Positions 14,649 through 15,086 of a stretch of 15,086 bases of DNA are shown here, piece by piece. Source of the stretch: an uncultured Eubacteriales bacterium (GTDB lineage: Bacteria > Bacillota > Clostridia > Oscillospirales > Acutalibacteraceae); assembly GCA_948762645.1 (NCBI GenBank), contig CAQBRY010000041.1, positions 1 to 15,086 on the forward strand. The letters are read 5' to 3'. The notes below the pieces were generated by a model. The model did no database searches. It was not told the DNA's origin and saw nothing but the letters and a program-made list of their open reading frames with translations. The translations under genes and the position numbers were made by a program. Within the stretch, counting starts at the first letter, position 1. Every line of letters begins with the position of its first letter.

Positions 14649-15086
14649 TTGAAATTTAATCATAAAACTGTATTGTTAAAAGAAACTATAGATTTCCTTA
14701 AAGTGATTCCAAATGGCATATATATTGATGGCACAGCAGGAGGTGGAGGCTTATCAATTAACATAGCAAAAAAATTAGGTTCACATTCTGGCAAACTTAT
14801 ATGTATCGACCAGGACCCAGATGCAATCAAGGAATGCAATAAACGATTAAGTCGTTATGAAAATATAATTTTAATAAATGAAAACTTTGTTAAAATGAAA
14901 AATATATTAAATAATCTAAATATTGAAAAAGTGAACGGTATAGTATTAGATCTCGGGGTATCTTCATATCAACTCGACGAGGCTCAAAGAGGTTTTTCTT
15001 ATAAAAAAGAAGCCCGGCTTGATATGAGAATGAGTAAATCAGGGTTATCTGCTTTTGAAGTTATAAATGAATATGATCCTAAAGAA
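14649..15086 (+). CDS. rsmH: 16S rRNA (cytosine-1402-N4)-methyltransferase, 5' part
   Basis: The first 146 codons are present and the window edge cuts the gene. The product starts FNHKTVLLKETIDFL, matching the usual HxPVLLxE opening of RsmH (MraW). It then has the S-adenosylmethionine-binding IDGTAGGGGLS, followed by CIDQDPDAI, NGIVLDLGVSSYQLD and RGFSYKKEARLDMRM, all in family order. I place the start at TTG 14649, 10 bases after GAAGGG (14633-14638); no ATG fits. RsmH methylates C1402 in the ribosomal decoding centre and usually stands at the head of the division and cell-wall (dcw) cluster. Its common upstream partner mraZ is absent here, where an exported-protein gene stands instead. A possible promoter is TTGATT/TATAGT at about 14555-14584. 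Confidence 0.93.
   Translation, partial: MKFNHKTVLLKETIDFLKVIPNGIYIDGTAGGGGLSINIAKKLGSHSGKLICIDQDPDAIKECNKRLSRYENIILINENFVKMKNILNNLNIEKVNGIVLDLGVSSYQLDEAQRGFSYKKEARLDMRMSKSGLSAFEVINEYDPKE

Overview
The window is strongly AT-rich, low-GC Gram-positive (Clostridia-like) DNA with short intergenic gaps, strong GGAGG-type ribosome binding sites and frequent ATA/AGA codons. Housekeeping genes are interleaved with genes for signal-peptide proteins that look aimed at a eukaryotic host: a zinc-dependent phospholipase C, the relic of a C3-like ADP-ribosyltransferase, a secreted protein with two Myb-like repeats, and several unrecognised small secreted proteins. This mix best fits a segmented filamentous bacterium (Candidatus Arthromitus/Savagella) or a close relative. 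That placement is inferred from gene content and base composition, not from a marker-gene comparison.

Region 1 (1-4140, minus strand). About 0.5 kb at the left edge holds no gene I can support. Next comes a broken ADP-ribosyltransferase exotoxin gene (506-1282) that regains all three catalytic motifs (R, STS, QxE) when two reading frames are stitched together. Then follows an apparent three-gene operon for secreted proteins: phospholipase C (2662-3513), a 210-aa protein (2003-2635) and a 188-aa protein (1425-1991). It starts at a TTTACA/TATAAT promoter near 3615-3642 and ends at a clear hairpin terminator at 1394-1414. The two smaller proteins look like diverged paralogues. Upstream lies a 56-aa single-membrane-span protein (3970-4140) behind two operator-like palindromes.

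Region 2 (4252-6683, minus strand). Glutamine-dependent asparagine synthetase asnB has its own good promoter. Upstream is the gene for a 166-aa exported protein whose mature part matches the tryptophan spacing of Myb R2R3 repeats. This is the most surprising gene in the window.

Region 3 (6899-9419, plus strand). A nifS-nifU-pgeF cluster (cysteine desulfurase, Fe-S scaffold, peptidoglycan editing factor family) ends at a bidirectional terminator shared with the convergent gene for a 248-aa exported repeat protein (9418-10164).

Region 4 (10247-15086, plus strand). Pyruvate:ferredoxin oxidoreductase nifJ is followed by a 187-aa exported protein and the 5' part of rsmH, cut by the window edge. 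The Fe-S cluster genes and the multi-cluster NifJ enzyme fit an anaerobic fermentative metabolism. AsnB and the secreted proteins fit a host-dependent life style.
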